From DATKMS01 sp035541735 (GTDB lineage Bacteria > Desulfobacterota > Binatia > HRBIN30), in NCBI GenBank assembly GCA_035541735.1, contig DATKMS010000438.1, positions 1-11,123 of the forward strand: a stretch of DNA of 11,123 bases, read 5' to 3'. The position numbers were made by a program, and so were the translations under genes. The notes under the pieces are model-generated. The model was not told the origin of the DNA. It ran no database searches and saw only the letters and a list, made by a program, of their open reading frames with translations. Shown here in pieces: positions 1 through 6,682 of this stretch (positions are counted from its first letter, which is position 1; each line of letters starts with the position of its first letter).

Positions 1-351
1 CAACTGCTGATGACGCGCGGGTGTCTGACGACCTTCTCCATCGCCAACGATGTTGCCAAGTACTTCGCGATTCTCCCGGCCATGTTCATGGTCGTGTTCC
101 CGGAGATCGCGCCGCTCAACATCATGCACCTGGCGTCGCCGCTGAGCGCCATCTTGTCGGCGGTCATTTTCAACGCCATCATCATCATTCTGCTCATTCC
201 GTTGGCCTTGCGCGGCGTGCAGTACCGCCCGCTTGGTGCGGCGGCGCTGCTGCGGCGGTCGTTGCTGATCTATGGGGTCGGCGGCGTCATCGCTCCGTTC
301 GTCGGCATCAAGCTCATTGACATGGTCCTGGCCGCCGTTGGATTGGTATAG
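1..351 (+). CDS. kdpB: KdpB, potassium-transporting P-type ATPase catalytic subunit (C-terminal end, partial)
   Basis: This is the last 116 residues of KdpB, the ATP-hydrolysing subunit of the KdpFABC high-affinity K+ pump in the inner membrane. The reading frame is open at the left edge of the window and ends with TAG. The segment begins with the conserved KdpB stretch QLLMTRGCLTTFSIANDVAK, which leads into a membrane helix, followed by two more hydrophobic helices (around residues 48-64 and 88-113) that form the terminal transmembrane bundle. The linker between them, with LRGVQYRP, is also typical of the family. The phosphorylation (DKTGT) and nucleotide-binding domains lie to the left of the window. 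kdpC starts 7 bp after the stop, so the two are co-transcribed. The identification is secure; only the missing N-terminal part cannot be judged. Confidence 0.96.
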   Translation, partial: QLLMTRGCLTTFSIANDVAKYFAILPAMFMVVFPEIAPLNIMHLASPLSAILSAVIFNAIIIILLIPLALRGVQYRPLGAAALLRRSLLIYGVGGVIAPFVGIKLIDMVLAAVGLV

Positions 352-358
352 GTGTCCT

Positions 359-961
359 ATGCTGAATGCGACGCTCATTGCGCTTCGAACAACCATCGTG
401 ACGCTGGTGCTGACCGGCCTTGCGTATCCGCTTGTGATGACCGGCCTGTCGCAGGCGTTGTTCTCAGACCGCGCCAACGGCAGCCTGGCCAAGGATGAGC
501 GCGGGCAGATTGTCGGCTCGAGCTTGATCGGGCAGAATTTCGCTCAGCCGACCTACTTCTGGCCACGGCCCTCAGCCGCCGGCGACAAGGGCTACGATCC
601 GACGTCCTCAGGCGGGTCCAACTTCGGCGTGACGTCGCAGAAGCTGCACGACCGCATCACCACGGATCTCGCCCGGCTGACCGAGGCCAACCCCGACGCG
701 CGTGGTCCCGTGCCAATCGAGTTGGTCACTGCATCGGCCAGCGGCCTCGACCCGCACCTGTCGCCCGCCGCGGCACTCTGGCAGGTCGCGCGCGTGGCGC
801 GCGCGCGTGCGGTCGCACCCGAGCGCGTCCGCCAGGTCGTTGAAGCTGAAGTCGAAGGGCGCGAGCTTGGATTCTTCGGCGAGCCGCGAGTCAATGTCCT
901 AGCGCTGAACCTGGCACTCGACCGGCGCTTCGGCCGTCCGGATATCCGCGCTCAACAATGA
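359..961 (+). CDS. kdpC: KdpC, potassium-transporting ATPase subunit C
   Basis: This encodes the 200-residue KdpC subunit, the single-pass membrane partner that stabilises KdpFABC and raises its ATP affinity. The length is normal for the family (about 190-200). An N-terminal transmembrane helix spans roughly residues 9-32. It is followed by the family signatures GSSLIGQNF, YFWPRPSA, SGGSNFGVTS and a C-terminal part with SASGLDPHLSPAAALWQ. The ATG at 359 is chosen because it places the hydrophobic helix at the N-terminus as in other KdpC proteins. The longer frame running back to 272 would overlap kdpB and adds a non-conserved extension. No strong Shine-Dalgarno sequence is visible, so translation is probably coupled to kdpB, whose stop lies 7 bp upstream. 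kdpD begins 3 bp after the stop. Confidence 0.95.
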   Translation: MLNATLIALRTTIVTLVLTGLAYPLVMTGLSQALFSDRANGSLAKDERGQIVGSSLIGQNFAQPTYFWPRPSAAGDKGYDPTSSGGSNFGVTSQKLHDRITTDLARLTEANPDARGPVPIELVTASASGLDPHLSPAAALWQVARVARARAVAPERVRQVVEAEVEGRELGFFGEPRVNVLALNLALDRRFGRPDIRAQQ

Positions 962-964
962 GCC

Positions 965-2128
965 ATGTGCCCCGCCGGCGTTGCGGACGTCCGCCCGCGT
1001 CCCGAGGACTTTCTCGAGCTGGTCGAGCGCGGGAAGCGGGGACGTCTCAAAGTCTACATCGGCTTCGCCGCAGGTGTGGGCAAGACGTACCGCATGCTCG
1101 AAGAAGCGCACGCGCTGAGGAAGCGTGGTGTCGACGTGGTCCTGGGGTTCATCGAGACGCACGGTCGCGCCGAGACCGCGGCGCTGATTGACGGACTCGA
1201 ATACGTCCCGCGCCGCAAGGTGGAGTACCGCGGCTTGGTCGTTGAGGAGATGGCCCTGGATGCGGTCATCGCCCGCCGGCCGCAAGTGGCGCTGGTCGAC
1301 GAGGTGGCCCACACCAACACTCCCGACGCGCGCAACCGCAAGCGCTACCAGGACGTGCTCGACATCCTGGCGGCCGGCATCAACGTCATCTGCGCGTTCA
1401 ACGTCCAGCACCTGGAGAGCTTGAAGGACATCGTCGAGCGCGCCACCAACGTGGTGATTCGCGAAACCGTTCCCGACAGCTTTCTCAAGCAAGCGGACCA
1501 AGTCGTCAACCTCGACCTGGCAGCGGAAGATCTGCTCGAGCGCCTGCGCGCCGGCAAGATCTACGACAAGGAGAAGGTCGAGTGGGCGCTGGCGCACTTC
1601 TTCAAGGAGGGCAACCTCGCGACCCTGCGGGAGCTGGCGCTGCGGGAAGTCGCGGAGAGCCTCGATCGGACGATCCCGACAGAAGGTGCGGGCGTGTCCG
1701 TGCCGCGCGGTGCCAGTGGGCGGCTCATGGTGTGCATCTCGTCGTTCTCGCCGCGCGCCGCCACTTTGCTCCGCCGTGGCTCACGCATGGCCGGCCGGCT
1801 GAATACCGACTGGTACGTGGCCTATGTCGAAACGCCGGCAGAGGCGCCGCACCTCATCGATGCGGAAGCGCAACGCCACTTGCTGGCCAACATCGAGAAG
1901 GCGCGCGAGCTGGGCGCCGTCGTGGTGCGCTTGCAAGGGGCCGACCCGGTGCCGGCGCTCCTGAACTACGCCCGCACCCATCACGTTGGGCACGTGATGA
2001 TCGGCCGCTCGCACCGCCCCTGGTGGCAGCAGGTCTTCGGACGCTCGTTCGTCGTGCGCATGGTCAGAGAGGCGGCGCACTTCGATCTGCACATCATTGC
2101 CCACGAAGACGAGGAGGAGCGCGCGTGA
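965..2128 (+). CDS. kdpD: Short KdpD: stand-alone KdpD-N/UspA sensory protein without kinase domain
   Basis: This 387-residue protein corresponds only to the cytoplasmic input half of classical KdpD. Residues about 14-225 form the KdpD-N domain, with a Walker A-type loop (GFAAGVGKT, residues 33-41, K40) and a VDEVAHTN motif (D112, E113). Residues about 253-378 form the universal-stress-protein-like domain, ending in the GRSHRPWWQQ region. There are no transmembrane helices and no HisKA or HATPase domains; full KdpD is near 900 residues. Truncated KdpD proteins of this size are known in several phyla, for example cyanobacteria. In other bacteria the UspA-like part can bind c-di-AMP, but whether it does here cannot be read from the sequence. 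The ATG at 965 is the first in-frame start after the kdpC stop. The gene overlaps the downstream kinase by 4 bp (GTGA), which supports a functional pairing. Confidence 0.92.
   Translation: MCPAGVADVRPRPEDFLELVERGKRGRLKVYIGFAAGVGKTYRMLEEAHALRKRGVDVVLGFIETHGRAETAALIDGLEYVPRRKVEYRGLVVEEMALDAVIARRPQVALVDEVAHTNTPDARNRKRYQDVLDILAAGINVICAFNVQHLESLKDIVERATNVVIRETVPDSFLKQADQVVNLDLAAEDLLERLRAGKIYDKEKVEWALAHFFKEGNLATLRELALREVAESLDRTIPTEGAGVSVPRGASGRLMVCISSFSPRAATLLRRGSRMAGRLNTDWYVAYVETPAEAPHLIDAEAQRHLLANIEKARELGAVVVRLQGADPVPALLNYARTHHVGHVMIGRSHRPWWQQVFGRSFVVRMVREAAHFDLHIIAHEDEEERA
2111..2119 (+). promoter_or_regulatory. Strong ribosome binding site deciding the GTG start of the kinase
   Basis: GAGGAGGAG lies 5 bp ahead of the GTG at 2125, inside the last codons of kdpD. 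It fixes the kinase start at the GTGA overlap rather than at any upstream codon of the longer open frame, which reads through kdpD in another frame. Confidence 0.7.
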
Positions 2129-3972
2129 ACCTGCGAGCAAAACTGCTGCTCGCGCAGGCCCCGCTGGCAGTCGCCCTGGTGGCGGTCGGCATCTTTGCCA
2201 CGGCCACGATGTCCCGGCTGGGGCAAAACGCCGACGCCATTTTGAAGGACAACTATCGCAGCGTCCTGGCGATCCAGCGCATGCAGGAAGCCACCGAGCG
2301 CATGCAGGACGGCGCGGCGTTGCTGCTCATCGGTGGCGCCGACGAGTCTGCCGTCGTGCGCGCCGCCAAGCAGCGGCACCTCTTCGAGAGCGAGCTGCGG
2401 GTGCAGGAGAACAACATCACCGAGCCGGGCGAGCTGGAGGGCACCCGGCGCCTCCGCCACGCGTGGACGGCGTATCAGGAGGCCTTCGACCGACTGCAAC
2501 AATTGCACGACCCACCGGCGGCGCGGGCGTTCTTCTTCGCGACGCTCGATCCCGCGTTCACCGCGGTGAAGCAGGCGGCCGAGACCATCCTGTCGATGAA
2601 CCAGGACGCCATGGTGCAAAAGAGCGAACGCGCCCGCCGCGAAGCGGACCGTATGAACACCGTGATGCTGCTGGGCTCCTTGATCGCGCTGCTCGCCGGT
2701 GGGCTGGCGTCGGCGACGATGACGACACGCTTGGTGGAACCGTTGGCGCTGCTGACCCGGACGGTGAACCGGATCGGCGAAGGCGACTTCGAGACGCGCG
2801 CCAACGTCACGGGCTCAGACGAGCTGGCGCAGCTCGCCGGCAACATCAACTCGATGGCGGCGCGCCTGAGCCAGTACCGCCGCAGCTCTCTAGGCGAGCT
2901 GCTCCTGGCGCAGCAAGCGTCGCAAGCCGCGATCGAGAGCTTACCCGATCCGGTTGTCGTCTTCGACGTGAACGGCGCCATCCTCAACGTCAATCACGCC
3001 GCTGAGACGCTTTTGGCGATTGGCGTGGACCCGATGGGCGGTGATCCCCTGGCGGCGGCGGACTCCGAGGTGCGCGCCGTGCTCGAACGCGTGCGCGGCC
3101 ACGTGCTGGCGGGCAAGGGGTCGTACGTACCGCGCGGCTTCGATGAAGCGTTGTGCATCAAAGCGCCGGAGGGGGAGCGCTACCTCCTACCGCGTGCGAC
3201 GCCGGTGTATGCCGAGCAAGGAGGGGTAGCGGGCGCCACGGTGGTGTTGCAGGATGTGACGCGGCTTCGACGGGTCGATGAGCTGCGCAATGATCTGGTG
3301 GCGACGGTGGCGCATGAGTTCCGTACGCCGCTGACGTCGCTGCGCATGGCCATTCACCTGTGCATCGAGCAGACCGCCGGGCCGTTGACGGAAAAGCAGG
3401 CCGATCTCTTGTACGCCGCGCGCGAAGACTGCGAGCGGTTGCAATCCATGGTCGACGAGCTGCTCGACTTGGCGCGCATCCAGGGTGGACGCGTTGAGCT
3501 GCAGCAACGACCGACGCCGCCGGATGCTCTCGTCGCTGCCGCAGTGGACGCCTACCGCGGCGCGGCCGACGAAATGAGCGTGACCGTCGAGATGCGCGTG
3601 CTCCCGGGGCTGAACGACGTGTCGGTGGATCGCGAACGCATCCAGCTGGTGCTCTCGAACTTGTTGAGCAACGCACTGCGGCACACACCCACGGGCGGGC
3701 GGGTCGAGGTCCGGGCGCGGGCGGATGACGGCCGCGTCCGCTTCGAGGTCGCCGACACCGGCCCGGGCATTCCGAAGGAGTTTCAGCAGAGCGTGTTCGA
3801 GAAGTTCTTTCGGATTCCCGGCGTGGCCTCGGGCGGGGCGGGCATCGGTCTGTCCATCTCGAAGGAGATCGTCGAAGCCCACGGCGGCGAAATCGGTGTC
3901 GAGAGCGAGCCCGGGCACGGGTGTACCTTCTGGTTTACGGTGCCGGTTGCGGCTATGAGTTCGGACCACTGA
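2125..3972 (+). CDS. KinB-like membrane sensor histidine kinase (HAMP-PAS-HisKA-HATPase) in kdp operon
   Basis: This is a 615-residue inner-membrane sensor kinase that should autophosphorylate on H397 and pass the phosphate to a response regulator. TM1 is at about residues 7-29. A helical periplasmic region of about 150 residues follows, resembling the KinB four-helix sensor (NYRSVLAIQRMQEA). TM2 is at about 180-199, HAMP at 203-255 and PAS at about 265-380 (DPVVVFDVNG). The HisKA domain carries HEFRTP (H397), and the HATPase domain has an N box with N512 and N516, the G1 box DTGPGIP (D544) and GGAGIGLSI. All catalytic motifs look intact. Domain order and sensor resemble Pseudomonas KinB, not the four-helix KdpD core. 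The GTG start overlaps kdpD by 4 bp behind a strong Shine-Dalgarno sequence. No response regulator follows. The AlgB/NtrC-type regulator encoded on the opposite strand is the likeliest partner nearby (inference). A role with the short KdpD in sensing K+ status is inferred from the operon. Confidence 0.9.
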   Translation: MNLRAKLLLAQAPLAVALVAVGIFATATMSRLGQNADAILKDNYRSVLAIQRMQEATERMQDGAALLLIGGADESAVVRAAKQRHLFESELRVQENNITEPGELEGTRRLRHAWTAYQEAFDRLQQLHDPPAARAFFFATLDPAFTAVKQAAETILSMNQDAMVQKSERARREADRMNTVMLLGSLIALLAGGLASATMTTRLVEPLALLTRTVNRIGEGDFETRANVTGSDELAQLAGNINSMAARLSQYRRSSLGELLLAQQASQAAIESLPDPVVVFDVNGAILNVNHAAETLLAIGVDPMGGDPLAAADSEVRAVLERVRGHVLAGKGSYVPRGFDEALCIKAPEGERYLLPRATPVYAEQGGVAGATVVLQDVTRLRRVDELRNDLVATVAHEFRTPLTSLRMAIHLCIEQTAGPLTEKQADLLYAAREDCERLQSMVDELLDLARIQGGRVELQQRPTPPDALVAAAVDAYRGAADEMSVTVEMRVLPGLNDVSVDRERIQLVLSNLLSNALRHTPTGGRVEVRARADDGRVRFEVADTGPGIPKEFQQSVFEKFFRIPGVASGGAGIGLSISKEIVEAHGGEIGVESEPGHGCTFWFTVPVAAMSSDH

Positions 3973-4217
3973 CGGTGGCGGCGCTGCCTCGACAGCGTTC
4001 GATAGCGCTGCGCAGGCCATCACCAGCCAATCCCGAGCAGGCCGAACGCGCGCACGGAACGTATCCCGCTGCGCCACCCGTGGCCGAAATTCGGCGCGCT
4101 CCGGGCGGATCCGATCACGCTTTCCCACGTTCAGGACCAGGGTGGCCGAGCCGGCAACCTGGAAGCAGCGAGGCAGGCGGGTGCATTTCTTGCTCGCCAT
4201 GCAGCGGTGAGGAGCCA

Positions 4218-4490
4218 ATGAAAGCCAACATCTTGGTCATCCATCCGTGTGACAACGTGGCGGTCGTTCTCACCGCCCTCGCCGCGGGAGAGACGGCGGT
4301 GGCCGCGGGGATCGAGGGACTGACGGCGGTGTCGGACATCCCGGCAAGCCACAAGATTGCGCTCGCGGACATCGCCGCCGGGGGCGCGGTTATCAAGTAC
4401 GGCGAAACCGTCGCGGTCAGCACCCGCGACATCAACAAGGGCGAGTGGGTGCATACCCACAACCTGGAGAGCAAGCGGTGGAAGCGATGA
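4218..4490 (+). CDS. UxaA-family lyase small subunit (SAF domain)
   Basis: This 90-residue protein consists of a single SAF domain, as found at the N-terminus of altronate dehydratase (UxaA) and galactarate dehydratase, or as the separate small subunit of sulfolactate sulfo-lyase (SuyA). Family features are the HPCDNVAVVL start, PASHKIALADIAAG in the middle and IKYGETVAVSTRDI followed by EWVHTHNLES near the end. The ATG at 4218 is preceded by GAGGAG with good spacing. The frame stays open further upstream but lacks conserved residues there. Its stop overlaps the start of the large subunit gene (ATGA), so the two proteins are almost certainly made together and form one enzyme. The substrate (a sugar acid, sulfolactate or another 2-hydroxy acid) cannot be decided from the sequence. 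Confidence 0.85.
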   Translation: MKANILVIHPCDNVAVVLTALAAGETAVAAGIEGLTAVSDIPASHKIALADIAAGGAVIKYGETVAVSTRDINKGEWVHTHNLESKRWKR

Positions 4491-5647
4491 GTGGGATCAC
4501 GGGATACTTGCGGCCGAACGGTGGCTTCGGCATCCGCAACCACGTGCTGGTGCTCGCCACGGTGTCGTGCGTGACGGGCGTGATCCAGCGCATCGCCCGC
4601 GAGGTCCCCGAAGCCGTGTGTGTGCCACATGCGTGGGGCTGTGGCCGGGGCGGCCTGCGCGACGTGCAGGTGCTGTTGCGCGTTCTCTCCGGGATGGTCC
4701 ATCACCCCAACGTCGGCGCCGTCGTGCTCATCGGCCTGGGGTGCGAGGTGTCCAACACCAAGACGTTGGCTGCCGTGATCGGCGACGCCGGCAAACCCAT
4801 CGAGGTCCTCAACGTTCAGGAGGACGGTGGGTCGCTGGCCACTGCCCGAAAGGGGGCGGCTGCCGCGCGCCGCCTGCTGGAGCACCTCAGCACGCAACGG
4901 CGCGTGCCGCTGTCATGGGACAAGGTGTTCGCGGGCATGGAGTGTGGTGGTTCCGACGCGATGTCGGGCGTGACGGCCAACGTAGCCATCGGATCAGTGG
5001 CGGATTGGCTGGTGGAGCAAGGAGCGACGGTGATCTTCGGCGAGAACACCGAGATGATCGGCACCGCACACGTGCTGGCGCGCCGCGCCAAGAATGAAGC
5101 GGTCGCCAGGCAGATCGAGCAGCTGATCGACCGGGCAGAGCGACTCACGCATGACATCATGGGCGACATGGCAAGCCTGGTCATCTCTCCCGGCAACATG
5201 GACGGCGGCATGAGCACCATCGCCGAGAAGGCGATGGGTTCGATCTGCAAGGGTGGCACCTCCACGATCAATCAAGTGGTCGACTACGGTGAACCGCCCA
5301 CGGAGCACGGGCTGATTCTGCAAGACGGTCCAGGATACGACGGGGACTCCATGACTGGCCTGGCGGTGAGTGGGGCGCAGCTGCTGTTCTTTTCCACCGG
5401 GCGCGGCACGCCAGCCGGGTTTCCAGGCCTGCCGGTGATCAAGGTGGCGAGCAATTCGCGCGTCTACGCCGCGATGCCCGACGATATGGACGTCAATGCG
5501 GGCGCGCTGATCGAGGGCAAGCCCCGCGGAGCGCTGCGCGACGAAATGATCGACCTGATGGTTCGGGTCATCAACGGTGAGCCCACTCAGGCCGAGCGCC
5601 ACGGGATGGACGTGTTCACCTTCATGACCGTACATCCACCGTTCTGA
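4487..5647 (+). CDS. UxaA-family lyase large subunit (altronate/galactarate dehydratase or sulfolactate lyase-like)
   Basis: This 386-residue protein is the catalytic C-terminal domain of the altronate/galactarate dehydratase family, whose members remove water or sulfite from hydroxy-acids and generally use Fe2+. Recognisable motifs are GYLRPNGGFGIRNHVLVL at the N-terminus, WGCGRGG (C52), GLGCEVSN (C86), QEDGGS, MECGGSDA (C153), FGENTEMIG, SPGNMDGGMSTIAEKAMGS and GTPAGFPGLPVIKV. The cysteines are candidates for metal binding. The length matches the large subunit of split enzymes such as SuyB and the C-terminal part of fused UxaA. The ATG at 4487 lies in a 4-bp overlap with the SAF gene, and homologues begin at this MSG..GYLRP position. 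The protein is probably cytoplasmic and catabolic. No transporter, dehydrogenase or sugar-acid regulator lies beside it that would reveal the substrate. The pair ends in a strong terminator. Confidence 0.88.
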   Translation: MSGITGYLRPNGGFGIRNHVLVLATVSCVTGVIQRIAREVPEAVCVPHAWGCGRGGLRDVQVLLRVLSGMVHHPNVGAVVLIGLGCEVSNTKTLAAVIGDAGKPIEVLNVQEDGGSLATARKGAAAARRLLEHLSTQRRVPLSWDKVFAGMECGGSDAMSGVTANVAIGSVADWLVEQGATVIFGENTEMIGTAHVLARRAKNEAVARQIEQLIDRAERLTHDIMGDMASLVISPGNMDGGMSTIAEKAMGSICKGGTSTINQVVDYGEPPTEHGLILQDGPGYDGDSMTGLAVSGAQLLFFSTGRGTPAGFPGLPVIKVASNSRVYAAMPDDMDVNAGALIEGKPRGALRDEMIDLMVRVINGEPTQAERHGMDVFTFMTVHPPF

Positions 5648-5671
5648 TGGCCGTCCCGTTCGAAGAGACAC

Positions 5672-5713
5672 GACGCCGGCTGCAGGCCCTAGGGCCTGCG
5701 GCCGGCGTCCTTT
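5672..5713 (+). terminator. Strong hairpin terminator after the UxaA-type operon
   Basis: Bases 5672-5689 and 5692-5709 form an 18-bp inverted repeat (GACGCCGGC...GCCGGCGTC at the outer arms). There is one G-T wobble and a 2-base spacer, so in RNA the tip would open slightly. The short T run CTTTC follows on the + strand. It begins 24 bp after the large-subunit stop. The opposite strand operon ends at 5764, so this convergent hairpin may also stop transcription from the right, though the T tract on that side is poor. Confidence 0.75.
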
Positions 5714-5763
5714 CTACGGCCCGCTCCCGTTGGTCGCTGCGGGCTTCCAAGTCCGCCAGGTTC

Positions 5764-6138
5764 CTAGCGCGACCGAGTTCCAGGCTCGATAGACCAACGC
5801 CAAAAGTAGATGGCAGCGTTGAGCAGGCAGAGGAGGAGGCCCAAGACTATTTGGGCTTCACGCGTGAGCGCGGCCGGGTAGACGATGGGAAGTACGTACT
5901 GCTCAACGAAGCCACCCGAGTACCCTGAAGCGCCGCCGGCGCGGCGCAGCCAATTCTCAAGCGGGGTGAGCGGGCAGATCCATCCGCAGAATTCGAGCAG
6001 GGCGCTCCACACGAGAGCGGGCAGGTGCACCCAGGCAATCCAGCGCCAGCGCATGGCCAACACGCCGCCGAGAACAACGAAGACGATGAACGCCAGGTGA
6101 ATGAGGACGACGAGGTCTGCAACGGCTTGGAAGAGCAT
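5764..6138 (-). CDS. DUF2784 family small membrane protein
   Basis: This 124-residue integral membrane protein has the DUF2784 pattern. An N-terminal helix (VADLVVLIHLAFIVFVVLGG, about residues 6-27) leads into RWRWIAWVHLPALVWSALLE, then CGWICPLTPLENWLRR, which is the most characteristic part of the family, and a last helix near the C-terminus (about 96-113). Three to four membrane spans are expected. The function of the family is unknown. It is the last gene of the leftward run, 115 bp after the DUF498 gene and convergent with the UxaA-type operon. The ATG start is not preceded by a clear Shine-Dalgarno sequence, but it fits the family's usual N-terminus. Confidence 0.82.
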   Translation of the reverse strand: MLFQAVADLVVLIHLAFIVFVVLGGVLAMRWRWIAWVHLPALVWSALLEFCGWICPLTPLENWLRRAGGASGYSGGFVEQYVLPIVYPAALTREAQIVLGLLLCLLNAAIYFWRWSIEPGTRSR

Positions 6139-6253
6139 GCCGAAAGCGGCTGGGAACCGCCGGACCGCAATGGTCTCCGCCGTCCGCTCAGCAACGCGTC
6201 TTGAGAACTACGACCGGCGCTGCTGACTCCGCGATCGGCCTCGACGGTGCGGC

Positions 6254-6610
6254 TCAGCAGGTGACGTGGAAGAGGCCGATCTTTGGCTTGTGACAAGCGT
6301 TGAAGGTGTGGACCGCTTCCGGAGTGGGCTGTGCGATGACGCGGCAGCCCTTCTTTTCGAGGAAAGCGGCGGCCTCTGGCGACAATGCGGCATTGCCGTA
6401 CTGGCCGGTGCCGAAAATCAGCTCCGTGCAGCCCTTTTCGAAAACAAACCGGGCCTCATCCTCGGAGACCGTATGCGAGCTGCCGTAGATCCGCTTGGAG
6501 AGCTTCTTCTTGCGCTTCACCACCTGCTCGGAGAGACGGATGACGACATCATGGTCATACGTCTTGCCCGCAATGGTGATCGAGCCAAACTCGGTGCTGT
6601 CGATTTTCAT
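6254..6610 (-). CDS. Mth938-like / DUF498 domain protein
   Basis: This 118-residue cytoplasmic protein belongs to the Mth938-like (DUF498, NDUFAF3/AAMDC-type) family. It opens with the typical IDSTEFGSITIAGKTYDHDV segment. ELIFGTGQYGNAALSPEA then forms the conserved loop, and the CRVIAQPTPEAVHTFN segment follows with the KPKIGLFHVTC tail. It spans the whole domain, so it looks complete. The ATG at 6610 has GAGGG a few bases upstream. In bacteria the family has no settled biochemical role; mitochondrial relatives help assemble respiratory complex I. It lies 72 bp downstream of the intact NtrC-type regulator on the same strand and may be co-transcribed, but a functional link to the kdp genes is not evident. 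Confidence 0.87.
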   Translation of the reverse strand: MKIDSTEFGSITIAGKTYDHDVVIRLSEQVVKRKKKLSKRIYGSSHTVSEDEARFVFEKGCTELIFGTGQYGNAALSPEAAAFLEKKGCRVIAQPTPEAVHTFNACHKPKIGLFHVTC

Positions 6611-6651
6611 GTCACCCTCAGTCGCGTCGACCCTGACCTGCCCACAAAAGA

Positions 6652-6675
6652 TTTCACAACGAAGGACACGAAGGC
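6652..6675. repeat. ACGAAGG-type intergenic repeat fragment
   Basis: Two tandem ACGAAGG units (cACGAAGG-like, as in ACAACGAAGGACACGAAGG) lie in the 72-bp gap between the DUF498 gene and the sigma-54 activator. They match a simple repeat family that I recall as common between genes of many environmental bacteria and that reads as TTKDTK when translated. Only about one unit pair is present. The identification rests on memory of that motif. Confidence 0.4.
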
Positions 6676-6682
6676 CGGCGGT

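Noticed and set aside
4180..4194. GG-N10-GC with TTGCT ahead of the SAF-domain gene, a possible sigma-54 promoter
   Set aside because: The -12 part fits, but the -24 box after GG (TGCA instead of CACG) is poor, and GG-N10-GC is frequent in DNA this rich in G and C. It is not strong enough to list.
3921..4217. Upstream extension of the SAF-domain gene overlapping the kinase 3' end
   Set aside because: The extension has no SAF-like residues, while the ATG at 4218 has GAGGAG at good spacing and matches the family start.
3973..4217. Terminator or promoter for the kinase/UxaA junction
   Set aside because: Only a 5-bp stem near 4000 (CAGCG/CGCTG) with no T run was seen. Nothing else in the 245-bp gap is convincing.
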